Shown here: positions 43,601 through 54,835 of the stretch, piece after piece
How the letters are laid out: every line of letters begins with the position of its first letter
Numbering within the stretch: position 1 is the stretch's first letter
Assembly (NCBI GenBank): GCA_029204225.1
Contig: CM055099.1
Span: 51,975,298 to 52,039,297, forward strand
Source: Diphasiastrum complanatum
Lineage: Eukaryota > Streptophyta > Lycopodiopsida > Lycopodiales > Lycopodiaceae
DNA: 64,000 nucleotides
Reading direction: 5' to 3'
Notes under the pieces: generated by a model
The model's database searches: none
What the model saw: the letters and a program-made list of their open reading frames with translations, nothing else
Told to the model about the DNA's origin: nothing
Made by a program: the position numbers and the translations under genes

Positions 43601-45877
43601 GCTAAGTCACCAGCCTATGGAGACAAGTGTTGACTATGCATGGAGTTTGCCATGTGTTGATGTTTAGGATGTGTCAGGGTTAAGGGGTGCTTGAGGGAAA
43701 AAAAATTTGTAAGTTGAGATTAATAAAAAGACAATTTTCTATGTAATTCTTGTGTTTTAACTTAGGGTTTGTAATCTTGTGTGCAAAACTTAGCTTTGTG
43801 AACCTATCCTCTTTGTAAGGTTTCCCATTTGCTCTGGAATGTCAAAGGTATCTTTTGGAACTAAGATATTTTGTTTTTTGGTAACGACCTCTTACAAATT
43901 CCAAGATTTGACTTTGATGCCTCTGTAATTCAATGAATTTACTTTATATCGTGCTTTTCTTTCTTTAAGCATAAGAACTAAGATTTGCGTTATAGCTTGC
44001 TGGTTTACTCAAAATAATATAAGATGAAACAAATTACTCACAAGTTATGCCTGTGGCAACCTAGAGGACATGGTTATATATGGTAAGAAGGATAGAAACA
44101 TTGAATAGAGCAAAGATAAGAGCATAATGACCAACCTTGATGGGTACAAAAAAGCAGGACTAAATATTATCAAGTAGAAGCTAAGGCATTCAAGAAGGGA
44201 ATGGAATGGAGATCATACTTTTATGTTGTTAAGTTTAGGATAGTGCCTATACAAAACGAGAAAAAAATTGCATGACATCCGACTGCAATAGCAACAACGA
44301 GAATTTCATTTGGATAACACACCTGTAAAGCTAAGGCCTCAGATCGAGACTGTACTTGCTTTCGAGCAGATGCTGCACTGCCAAAATCCATCAGCACCGC
44401 CAACGGTAGTTGTTCCTTTATTTTTGAAAGCAGAACATTTCCAGGCTTTACATCATTGTGTGCGTAAGGAGGGTCTAAAGTATGCATCTCCTTCAGGCCT
44501 TCACAAATCTACGACCAGACCAGAACAAAAAAATCTGAAACGCATTTCCCACTGAATGAAGCAAATTATCAAAATTGGCAAGAACCTGGTTACATTAGAA
44601 GCTGCTACACTAAATAGCAACTGAGATATTAAAGGCACAGCTTTCCTGATAAAGATGCTGCATACATCAAAAGTATTTTCAAGGTTTAAATAAAGTTATA
44701 AGAAGTAATATTGATATTCTCATGTCTACCTGTTTAAAGATATGAAGGACACTCAATGTAGAAAAATATTCCTTTTTGGTTCGCATGCCATTCAAGATAT
44801 CAAGTAAAGTGCCGTCTTCATACACAGGAAATAAAAGGTATGCCTCTCGAATCCATGCGCCTTCACCCTGCAAATAAAAAAGGGACACAAAAATCAAGTG
44901 TTTCGATCGTTCTAAAGGCCAGAAGCAATAAGTTCTGAAAAGCTGACTTAGAGAACCAGCAAAAAGAATCAACCGCGCTAATTTAGTGACTAGATAAAAC
45001 ATCTATCTGCAGCCTTGCCTTACACTACATGAAAAGAAAGACTTTATATGTCGAGAATTGGAAGATTTCGAACACCTTCGCTGAGATGATGGAATGCTCC
45101 AGGAGAGGAAGCAGGTTGGGATGATTGAAAAGAGAAGATGCATGAATCTCCTGCTTCACCAGGTCGAGCTGCTCATCTGTTTGTATTAGCACTTTTTTCA
45201 ATGCGTAAAGACCATCCTCTGCAACGAAATCATCGCAGAATATTGACTCGTGCTATTGTCAGTTTGAACCATGTTGAAGCACCTAACTTAGTGAGTGGAT
45301 TGATCGCAAGGTCTTACTTCCTCAATTTAAGCATTTTCATCCTAAAATCTTTAAGATTTAGTAAGCTCTCTTCCATTCTTAAAGAAATAATAATAAAATA
45401 ACTATTTGCTCCAATTCAACTCTCTCAGCAAACTGAAACAATTGACTTCAGCATTAGTCACGAAAATCGAGCACTGATGAAAGAGATCAGAGACACTAAA
45501 TCGTGCAGCACAAATCATGAAAAAATTAGAATGTACAACAATGCGCAAAGATCTGTCAAGAAATTCCTATGTGGAGCTCATAGGACATACGATAAATTAA
45601 TGGAAAGCTCCTGGACTTGGATCTGTTACGACAAACGATCTGAGTGCTGGTGATTAAACTCAGAGCAAAAACTAGCATTCTTACCAGCAATATACTTCGC
45701 ATCCTTGGGCAGCTTGATAGGCTGTACACCTTGTTGCTCTTTTACAAGATACACAAAAGCAAAGCCTCCCTCACCTATTTGCTTCAAGATCTTAAATTTC
45801 CTTTCATTTACCCACACATCCGGTCCTCCTTGCACTACGTCGTATAGAGCATTCAATCCCGAAATTGAGCATCCCAT
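40697..45877 (-). CDS. STK16-like serine/threonine protein kinase (6 coding exons)
   Basis: Coding exons on the minus strand are 45877-45685, 45218-45076, 44867-44730, 44508-44323, 41568-41444 and 40946-40697 (stop TAA). They join in frame to 344 residues, the usual length of plant STK16/MPSK1-type kinases in the NAK family. The start MGCSISG fits N-myristoylation at Gly2 and palmitoylation at Cys3, as in animal STK16, so membrane/Golgi association is inferred. Motifs: IGEGGFAFVY (34-43), Lys72 in YALKK, HNDVKPGN (175-182; catalytic Asp177, but HRD Arg is Asn), MDFG (198-201), APE (233-235), DIWSLG (250-255). The activation segment has EWAAQHCSAPYRAPELWDCP. The gene is convergent with the ethylene receptor. 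Intron 4 is 2.75 kb and holds LTR-like sequence. No frameshift or stop is seen, so the gene looks functional. Confidence 0.92.
43540..43730 (+). repeat. LTR-like remnant inside kinase intron 4
   Basis: It contains the third copy of the shared block (43646-43695, TTTGCCATGTGTTGATG.. to ..GGTGCTTGAG) also at 1.9 and 4.9 kb, followed by an A-run. Other parts of the intron (41569-43540) show only unassigned short frames. Confidence 0.35.
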
Positions 45878-46290
45878 CCTTGCAAGCCTTCAAAGTGCAA
45901 TGAAGCATTCACAGGCTAAATGAAGCCTCTGGATATCGTTGCAGCATTCATCAAATTATGCATTCAAAAGCAGCAACACTGAAACACAATCCGACATAAT
46001 AACTTAAACCAGGGGAACAACAAGATTTGAAGCTCATCCGTCATTACGAAAACTTACGAATCTTGAGTTTAATGATATTATTATCAGCAAAATCTCGCTA
46101 ATCAAAGCCTGAAAAACAACCGGATCTGAAAATTTATGAAGCAAATGATCTTGTACGAATTCAAATTCCTGAAAATTTACAACAGGCTACGATCCGATGA
46201 TCATCCAAACTTACGTTCAGTCAGCTTCATCGATGATGGCGAGAGTTTTGGATCGTGATGAAGGAGAGAGGTCGCACGACGATCCACAAA
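45878..46290 (-). promoter_or_regulatory. Kinase 5' leader with probable 5' UTR intron
   Basis: On the minus strand a strong donor, GACTGAAC|GTAAGTTTGG, lies near 46215, and a candidate acceptor ATATCCAG|AGGCTTC lies near 45930, upstream of the ATG at 45877. This predicts a spliced noncoding leader exon at about 46215-46290. The transcription start is not determined. Confidence 0.4.
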
Positions 46291-46354
46291 AACCTGCTTC
46301 TGATGAAGCCATCATCTCACACGTAGTGAAATGGCCTCTGTGTTCTCGTTTATT

Positions 46355-46430
46355 ATGTGGCTAAGGGGGCTCGAACCCGTCACGTCAAGGAGAGTAAAAG
46401 AGCCTTTCACCAACTTGCCATTTGATTCAA
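46355..46430 (-). repeat. tRNA-derived SINE-like head (A and B boxes)
   Basis: The minus strand has an A-box-like TGGCAAGTTGG (46420-46410) and, 42 bp downstream, a B-box GGGTTCGAGCCC (46378-46367), the spacing of an internal pol III promoter. The T stem has a mismatch and no convincing acceptor stem pairs, so it is not a functional tRNA gene. It sits just upstream of the kinase leader. SINE boundaries, tail and TSD were not found. Confidence 0.4.
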
Positions 46431-46925
46431 ACACAAAGATGGCATGTTTGTTAGAAGTCGTTGAATGTATAGGCCCCCTTCCCGGGACCCGACGCCGAAA
46501 CACCCAGCCCCCTCGCTACTGCCTCATCCCACCCCTTTGATGTTTCTTCTTCTATCCCCTCTTCATGTATCTCAGCTGCGCTAATAGACTGGACAACAAC
46601 TGCAGTCACCCACGGTCTCTTACAGACAGCACATCCATTGTACTTTCCACATCTGCACACTTGTAATATAATGTATATATACTGGATACCATTTGTGTAT
46701 TCAAGGAAAGAATGGGAGAATAAGTTGATGAGTGAAGAGACAGATATAGAAGTAGACGAAGTAGATGCCCTGGGCATTGATTCTTCATTCTTGTCAAAAT
46801 TAAGGTTTCATCCCTTTTTACAGATTGAAATAAGTTTCGTAAGGCACGTGGTTTCTGACAAAAATTTTCAGAATTCACACGTGTGGGGAATGTCCACAAG
46901 AGTGACTGATCTTAATTAAGCTTTG

Positions 46926-47653
46926 TGATTGGCACTATAACCTGATTCTAGATTGTTCAACAAAATCTAGTTCAGAAGAAATGGCTAATCCACAATCTAG
47001 CATGCTAATCAACAGAATATAATAGCAATGAATCAAAGAACGAATAAAAATACAAGATTTCAATATATGAGCATTAGCCTCAACACGAGTTAGAGAGAGA
47101 GAGAACTAGAGAGATAACAAGCAATATTTGTTTAGATCCAGAATGGCATGAGATAGCTACAAAACTTTGGTTCTTCACCATTGATTGTGTGGAGAGCTAC
47201 ACATATTTATGGAGTTTGAGGTAGCTCGAGGTAGAACCATATTTATCCACTCCAAAATGACATCTAAATTGACATCTAGAGTCTATGTGACATTTGTCAC
47301 TTGTCATGCATGAAATTCTACCAACTTTTTACAAGTGTACTAGATCTAACTAGAAATGTCCAAATCATCATGCATGTGTCCATTAAACTTTGTGCATGCC
47401 TTGCATGTCACTATGGATCACTTACAATTAATGCATGTGAGTTGCCACGAGTTTCTACAAGCATAATCATGCTAATTCTATGTCTACAAACTATATGCAA
47501 GTTGCATTTATCAAGCTAGATAATACATAACCATGTAGCTCGAGTTCTGTGTAGGCCAAACTTGGCATTTTGCATTAATAAGCTACATACTTGCATGGTA
47601 CAACATTTGTAGCAAGCCAAGAAATCAATATGGATTGTTTTTCAATTTTAACA
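46926..47653 (-). repeat. Copia 3' LTR, minus strand (distal end approximate)
   Basis: On the minus strand AGGAGGAG (a PPT) is followed by TGTTAAAATTGAA, so the LTR starts at 47653 and runs leftward. A TATA-like CATAAATATG lies near 47210, and several CATGCATG motifs lie at 47300-47440. The end near 46926 (..GCCAATCA) is a guess from the terminal CA. The 46540-46925 stretch shows no gene. Confidence 0.5.
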
Positions 47654-47659
47654 CTCCTC

Positions 47660-48235
47660 CTAAAAATGATCTATATTGCTCCTTGCATGGAATATTGGGT
47701 TGTTGGCAAGGGCTTGAGTTGAAATGTTGTCACACATGATTATAGGTCTATTTTCTTCCATAATTATCTTTAGCTCCACTAGTAACCTCTTAATCCAAAG
47801 CACTTCCTTTGTTGTTGTAGTGAGCGCCTTGTACTCAGCTTCACATGATGAGAGTGATACAGTATCTTGCTTTTTGGAAAGCCAAGATATCAAGTTTCCT
47901 CCAAGATATATGACATAAGCACTTGTAGATTTTCGATCTGCTCTATCACTTGCAAAATCCGAGTCAAAATAACCAATAATAGAAAGATCTTCAATTTTAT
48001 ACAATAAACCAAAATCAAAAGTTGAAGATATATATCTAAGCACTCTCTTGGCCTTTTTCCAATGATAAACTGAAGGATTTTGCATAGCTTGACTCAACTT
48101 ATGAACACTAAAGCTTATGTCAGGTCTAGTTATTGTGAGCCAAATTAAGGAGCCTATAAGAACAGCTCTCCCGTTACAATCAGATGCTAGATCCAAAAAC
48201 AATCTGAAAGAGAGTTTATGCTAAGTATAATCACA
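47660..48235 (-). pseudogene. Copia RNase H fragment fused to an LTR-derived piece
   Basis: The frame 48202-47660 reads GSLIWLTITRPDISFSVHKLSQ..VLRYISSTFDFGLLY..YFDSDFASDRADRKSTSAYVI..SLSSCEAEYKALTTTTKEVLWIKR..CDNISTQALANNP..ARSNIDHF, the Copia RT-end and RNase H. The first part (RLFLDLASDCNGRAV, 48235-48150) is not pol but matches, at DNA level, the segment at 59341-59400 next to a Copia 5' LTR. RT proper is missing. Confidence 0.85.
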
Positions 48236-48324
48236 GCTTAAAGTGTTCTAGTTGCTCAACAGGATCTTAAAAATTAGTTCATACTCACAAACGAGAGTAC
48301 AGTTTACCGAAGAAATTAGAGATG

Positions 48325-48326
<2 letters not shown>

Positions 48327-48357
<31 letters not shown>
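48327..48357. repeat. (GT)~15 microsatellite
   Basis: An uninterrupted TG dinucleotide run. The region 48360-48830 has no recognised feature. Confidence 0.95.
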
Positions 48358-48359
<2 letters not shown>

Positions 48360-48839
48360 ATTACTAGAAGTCAAATTCAATATGAAGTTTTGTTTTGAAA
48401 TAGATTGCAATAACAATATGATATCGCGAGTCCCTCAAGCATCAAAGACAACCATCATCTGATCGAAAACTGAGGAATCGTAGATGTCTGTGTTCTGATC
48501 ATAATGAGTAAACAAGTGCGATCAAACAATGATAGAGTGCATTCAAATCACAATAACCATTCATCTACGTTATACACAGATAGAAAAACGTATTGTTGTT
48601 ATATTACATTGAAGCACAACAATGATAGTTACAACCAGAATGACGGCGTAACTGGGAGGCTCAAAAATCATATGTCTCATCATGGATGGAGCGTCTCTCC
48701 TGTAATCTATGCTGGGATGATTTATTTATAGATTGAAACCATGTATTAACTACATTAAATGCTTGTCATCTAATTAGGTAAGCCGTTGTACTTGGAAGTA
48801 TATGGCTTTTGTGACAACTATACATAGTGCAGATTGTCA

Positions 48840-49330
48840 ACCCATAGGGAATGTTGATGTGGACGAGGACGTCGCAAATTCTCGCACTTAGTATTTCAGG
48901 AAAAGTGGTTTTCTCTCACTTAGCAAATTCTAGGAAGTGGCTGGGAACGTCCCTCATTCAAAATAGACGACTTTCGGCATTTTCTCTCTCTTCATATTTT
49001 TTGCGAAAAAGCCGGAGGTGCCCTTAAAAAGGTGAAGGTGTCTTTAAAAAGGCGAAGGTGTCTTTAAAACAGTTTAACTCATGAAAATAGATGACCTTCG
49101 GGAATTTTTATCTCTCTTCACATTTTTTGAGAAAATGTGAAAAAGTCGAAGTTGTTAAAAATAGTTAAACTTTTGAGCTACACAAGTTAAACTTTTGAAC
49201 TATGCAAGTTTTGCGAAACTTTTGCGAAATAGTTTAAACTGTTGAACTATGCTAGTTTCATAAAACCGTCATGAACATAGTTCAGTTCTGCAGACTGTCG
49301 TGAAAGTAATGCATTTCTGCAAACTTGTTC
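48840..49330. repeat. Region of short internal duplications
   Basis: AAAATAGA.GAC.TTCGG..TCTCTCTTCA.ATTTTTTG.GAAAA occurs at about 48960 and 49084. GTGTCTTTAAAA units are at 49029 and 49048, and AGTTAAACTTTTGA units are at 49161 and 49186. It probably forms the distal part of the LTR of the next Copia. Confidence 0.6.
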
Positions 49331-49339
49331 TAAATGCTA

Positions 49340-49646
49340 ATTTCGTGGAAGTCCTTGAAGATGGCCAAGTCTTCAATGATTTCAAATTATTGAACTTAAT
49401 ATCTAAATTGAAAATTATGATAGGATTGGTTACCCTTTGTTGGAGATCACCCGGAGCCCGTTGTAGATGATCTTCAAATAAATTGGTTGTCTAAGTTTGT
49501 GATTCCTGCAGGTATCAGATGAGCAGACATTGAGTCCAAAATAGATCTCACCTAACCCTAGATCAAAGATCAATAAATGTGCAGGAAGAATTATGAAATA
49601 TAAAATAGTCATTCACCAAGGAGACAATTGTGGGCTTAATTTCCAA
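49340..49646 (-). repeat. Copia 3' LTR start, minus strand
   Basis: On the minus strand TTAAGGGGGAC (a PPT) precedes TGTTGGAAATTAAGCCC, which starts at 49646. The LTR runs leftward; its end is not resolved and may lie within 48.84-49.33 kb. Confidence 0.5.
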
Positions 49647-49649
49647 CAG

Positions 49650-51115
49650 TCCCCCTTAAGGTCACGGTTGTTGCCTTCTACCGGATAGAAACAAAACTCG
49701 GAGGTAGATTTTTTGGTAGAGACTGTTCCTCCCCAATCTGAGTTGGAGTAGCCTCACAGGACGAGTGGGTCGATAACATTTTCATCATAACACAAAATGT
49801 GATCTAAACTTTCCTGAATATATCTCATCACTCTCTTTAATGCTTTCCAATGAGAAATCATAGGATTAGACATGAACTGACTTAACGTGCTAACAAAGTA
49901 TGCTAAATCTGGTCTAGTACACACAAAATTGCATACATCAAAGATCATATTAGTGAATGATAAGGGTGCTTCGCTATGTCAAGTACTTCACTATCAGAAA
50001 CAGCACTAGTGAGTTTAGTCAACACTAAACCCAACACTATACTTGGATCCATTGGAGTATCAGTTGGTTTGCAATCAGACATATGAAACTTTTCTAAAAA
50101 TGCTTTTTAGATATGTCTGCTGGCTAAGATAGATCTTCTTCTGAAGCCTATTTCTAGTAATGTGAATCCCTAGCAAAGAATGGATAGCTCCTAAATCAGT
50201 CATTTCAAATTCCTTTGACAGATCACTCTTAGTAGTGTGCAAAAAGAAGTGTCGTTAGATGAAATAGATGCATCATCTACATAAAGAGATATGTGAATTG
50301 AATTGGTGCCTTGTGCTTCAAATAAACATTACAGTTAGCTGAATTGTTTGCAAATCTCAATTTAATGAGATAAGAGTTGATTCTATCGAACCATGCTCTT
50401 GCAAACTATTTTGGACCGTAGATTGCTTTGTGCAGCTTGCACACTTTGTGCTCTTGGCCTTTGACTTCGAATCCTTCCGGTTGGAAGGTATAGAGCTCCT
50501 CTTCGACGTTGTCATTGAGAAATGTTGTCTTGACATCCATTTGGTGTATTTTGAGGTCTTCTACAGCTGCTAACGCACTCAAAGTCCTGATTAACTACAT
50601 CTTGACGACAGGACTGAAATTTTTTTGATAATCCACTCCTCGGACTTGACTGAATCTTTTAGTCACCAGCTGTGCTTTTTATTTAGCAATGGAACCATCA
50701 GAGTTGATCTTCTTTTTGAAGATCCACTTGTTGTCGATAACTCTCTTGTGAGTGGGAAAGTCGACCAGTGTCTAGGTCTGGTTCATCAAAAGTGAGTTGT
50801 ACTCACTTTCCATAGCTTTTTGCCACTTCATAGCATCCTTGGAGTTAATTGCTTCGACTAGGCTCTATGGCTCTTCTGATGAAGTCCAGAATGATTGAGG
50901 TGTATACCTCTCGAGAACTGTCCGAGTCCGTGAGAATCTGCGGACGTTTGCTTGACCAGGATGCGATGATGCTTTTTTTTAATTTCTTCAGATCTGTTCG
51001 AGCTAGCTTGGTCTGGTCTGATGATAGGTACTGTCAACTACTCGGCTTCTGTAGCTATAGCTACAGGTTCTGTAGAAGGAACATCACCGTTGGAAGAATC
51101 CATGCTATGTAAAAT
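49650..51115 (-). pseudogene. Copia RT-RNase H remnant, minus strand
   Basis: In several frames the minus strand gives: WQKAMESEYNSLLMNQT and NKWIFKKKINSDGSIAK (about 50830-50690); DYQKNFSPVVKM; QMDVKTTFLNDNVEEELY and PEGFEVKGQEHKVCKLHKAIYGPK (about 50550-50400); LYVDDASISS (50290-50255); KEFEMTDLGAIHSLLGIHITRN (about 50215-50145); FVCTRPDLAYFVSTLSQFMSNP..HWKALKRVMRYIQ (49925-49815); and GYSNSDWGGTVSTKKSTSEF (about 49755-49690). Numerous stops and frameshifts are present. The right end at about 51.1 kb meets a gypsy element on the opposite strand. Confidence 0.85.
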
Positions 51116-53990
51116 AGGATGGAATGACATAGCATCATTTATCGATGGACAATTTCCTAACAAAGCAGCCGTGATAGATGGCATTTCGGAAGTTAACCTA
51201 ATTTCTACAAGCTATGTGCAAAATGGGACCTTACAAAGATAAAGTCTGCGACTTTTGCCATTAAGTTGGCTGATCAAACGATAGTTTGTCCATGAGGAAT
51301 GGTTGAAGATATACATGTCAGAATTGTCGTAGTACAGTTCATTACTTTTGTAGTAATGGACTTATCAGAAGCACCAAATATCTATTGAGTTCTATTGGGA
51401 TGCCCATGGTTACGAGTTGCGCAAGTAATTCATAACTAGGGTACCGGAAAAATTACTTTTGAAAATCGTAAACATGCAGTCAAGGGTGATCCTGTAACTT
51501 GGACTATAAAACTAGTGGTTCAAAAAGAGGATGATAATTCATCAACAATGGATCATACTTGTGACCGACGATTAAAAAATTTGGGAGTTCATTACGACTC
51601 TCAAACCGATACTGTCAACTAGAATAAAGCTCTTGCAACCATTAACTGTACAACAGGTTATATGTGTCAACAAAATAATCAATCAGATTTTAAACGAGAT
51701 TTCATTATTGGATTCACCGATCACTTTTCCGTTGAATGTGCTGAATGTAGCTTGGATATCAACGGAGCCTATACCAGATCCGATTGAAGATGGACTCATT
51801 CCTGTGCGCCATGCCTTGACTTATGATGACAATGCAGAGCTTACTGATGAGCAGATTCTAAATCATATGGATTTGACCAGATTTGGAGTGCATAATATTC
51901 CTGATGAACCAACAATAAAACTGTCAAAAATAGCTATATTGAAGGGAGACAGGATCACAGGTTCAATGACGAAGAAACAAGCCAAGCAACATTATAATAC
52001 GATCCTGAAATGGGAAAATTCTCCTCAAAAGATTGACTAAAAGAATGTGCCACCCTTACTAGATAAAGACACAGAAAAAGTCAAGGATAATTTTGCAAGT
52101 TAGAATTCTAGCAAGACATCATCGTCTAGGAAGTCTTCACCTTCAAAGAAGAGTTTATCTTCTCGAAAGTCATTACCTCCATGATCAATTCCTGCTAAAA
52201 AGGCTAAGCAAAGTTCCAAGACAAATTCTTTTGACAAAGAACAAGAAGATGAAGTTCAGCATGAGATGCCCGAATAATTTAAACGCTATATATTGACTGG
52301 ATGATGTGGTTATCATGTTACCAAAAGCACATCATGAACCCGAAGAACAAATGCCAGAATTGAAAGATATTTACGATGGCCCAACAACTTATGAATCTTG
52401 TTGAACCAGGAGAACCAGAAAGGATTGTGCAAGTTGGATCACAACTTAATCCTGAACAGTTTTAAGTGTCCTGAACGTTACTTATTAAGTATTAAAATTG
52501 CTTTGCAGGGACTTATAAAGATCTCAAGGGTATTCTGGAGTCAGTTATTGAACCTACTATACCTTTAATACCTGATGCAGTTCCAAAGGCTACAAAGTTC
52601 TATCGTTATAATCCTAATGTTGCGGATCTGATAAAGAAAGAACTTCAGAGATTGCTTGACGCCAATTTCATTTATGAGATCGAACATACCGAATGGGTTT
52701 CATCGATTGTCATTGTTCCTAAGAAGAATGAGGAATTGAAAATTTGTGTTCTTAAACAAAGTGACGGGAGAGGATCACTTTTCATTTTCTTTTATTGAAA
52801 GCATTTTGGACCGCCTTGCTGGAGCGGAAGCCTATAATTTTTTGGATGGATTTAGTGGTTACAACCAAGTCAAGATTGCACCTACAGATTGTCACAAAAC
52901 AGCTTTTGCAACAGAATGAGGCACCTGTGCTTATAAAGTAATGTCGTTTGGAATCTATAATGCACCAAGTTCATTCCAAAGAGTAATGCAATTTGCTTCT
53001 AGAGATTATCTATAGAAATTTCTCGAAATTTACTTGCATGACCTTGGAGTCCATAACACAGATACAGACCACCTGGATCGATTGGAGAAAGTATTTGAAC
53101 GATGTCGCAAGTATCAAATTTTCCTAAATCCAGAAAAATGTTAGATATGAACTTCCCACGGAGTTGTTCTTGGACACGTGATATCAAGACGTGACATTGC
53201 CACATATTATTCTAAAATCAAGGTTATTGTGGAATTGCCACCACCACCAACAATTTGGAAAGTTTATGTATTTCTGGGTCACGCAAACTATTATCGAATT
53301 TTTATTATCTTTTTTGCAGATTTAGCAAGACCTATATACAAACTGACTATTGTTCCTATTTGGATAGTAGAGACGTTAGAAGCCTTTGAAAAATTAGAAA
53401 AAAACATGAGCCTCAGCATCGATACTGCGTTTTGCAAATTGGACGATTGAGTTTCATGTTCACACTGATGTCTTGAAATATACAATTGGATCAGTTTTGA
53501 TGCAGCCATGTAAATATAAGAAGGACTATCCAATATGATTTGCAAGCAGACATCTTACAGATTCAGAGAAGAACTATTTAACAACAGAACGTGAGGCATT
53601 AGCCATGATTTTTTCTGTACAAAAATTCGACATTACCTCATGAAACGCACTTTGCATTTTATACGGATCACCAGCCATTACTTTACTTGGTAAACAAGAC
53701 ATGCAATATTGGGCATATTGCAAGATGGTTACTGTTATTGACTGAATTTGACTTTCGAATTGCGGTTCGTAAGGGGAAGCAACATTATCAAGCCGACCAC
53801 ATTTCGCGAATTGAATCCGCACCAGTTAATACTAAAGTGGATGATGAATTACCAGATGCTGAATTATTCTATGTAGAGGCAGTCCCTGAGTGGGCAGTGG
53901 ATATTGTTAAGTACCTGATGCTAAGACAACCAAATGACTCTTTGACAAAAGTATAGAAGAAGCAATTGATTCATAAGGCTCAACCTTATC
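51115..53990 (+). pseudogene. Ty3/gypsy protease-RT-RNase H remnant
   Basis: The protease-like AVIDGISEVNLIS (about 51162-51200; Asp-Gly in place of Asp-Ser/Thr-Gly) is followed by a longer open piece at 51633-52040 (ALTYDDNAELTDEQ). RT pieces: FSFIESILDRLAGAEAYNFLDGFSGYNQVKI (about 52785-52870), MSFGIYNAPSSFQRVM, and FLEIYLHDLGVHN where the catalytic pair DD has become HD (about 53021-53050). Then GHVISRRDI..GHANYYRIF and RNase H-like VHTDVLKYTIGSVL, TEREALAMIFSVQKF and RKGKQHYQADHISRI (53766-53815). Many stops. The frame is interrupted at about 53995 by another LTR and resumes as integrase at 56.15 kb. Confidence 0.82.
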
Positions 53991-53996
53991 AATTGA

Positions 53997-54835
53997 TGTT
54001 GGGGGTATTCCCAACAAAGTGTAAATAAATAAAATCATCCAATAAAATGTGTTGCGAGAGCATGACATCCTGCGCGCATAAGCCCATGGCCCAATGAGCA
54101 CGCAAGTAAAGTTGTAAATAAAATAAACTTGACTTGGGCCTTGGAATTAAAATAAAAGTAGAGGCCCAAAGTCATTTTTAAACTTAGAGATTACTTATTA
54201 GAGTTGGGTCCAAATTGGGACTCACATGAATATTGTGATTACCAATGTACTTTTTGTGGACCCTTGGATCAAGTTGGGTCCAAGATGAATGGATAGGATC
54301 ATTGTGAATATTAGCCAATAGGATTGAGGGGCAAGGGCCTTCCCCATTTTATAAAAAGGCACCATTTGTACACTATTATGATGCTTAATGAGAAGGAGGA
54401 AACTCTACCAATTTTGGAAGAGAAGCATCCTCATTTGCAATTCAATGCTTGCTATTGCTCTTATTGTTTTCAATTGCTTTCAAGTTCATGCTTTTTGATT
54501 TCAATAGTTTATATTTCTCCTTTAGCAAGTATAATGTGCATTTGAGCTAACCTCCACCCTCCCTCTATCTCTCTCTTCTATCTTCTTTTCCCTCCATCTT
54601 TTCTAATCATCCCCTTCCTTTCACCTACAATCGTGATGAATTTTAGTGTAGAGGAGTAGAGTTAAGGGAGAGTAGTGTCAGTGGTGAGTAGAGTTAAGGG
54701 AGAAAGTAGGAAACTAACTAAAAATAGCATCTATGTATAGTTAGGTACCTATCCAGTGATCTAACCCTTGTTGACAGGCGGGAGGGCTATACTACGCAAG
54801 ATCTTCGACCCTATAGTGGCACCGTTGCCGGGGGT
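53997..54835 (+). repeat. LTR of a nested element with a GGCACCGTTGCCGGGG primer-binding site
   Basis: TGTTGGGGGTATTCCC at about 53997-54000 interrupts gypsy pol. The block ends before TGGCACCGTTGCCGGGGG at about 54816-54835, close to the TGGCGCCGTTGCCGGGG site common in plant gypsy elements. A TATA-like TTTTATAAAAAGG lies at about 54347. No partner LTR was recognised on the right. Confidence 0.6.

Noticed and set aside
46355-46430. Functional tRNA gene
   Set aside because: A and B boxes are present, but the T stem has a mismatch and acceptor and anticodon stems do not form convincingly.
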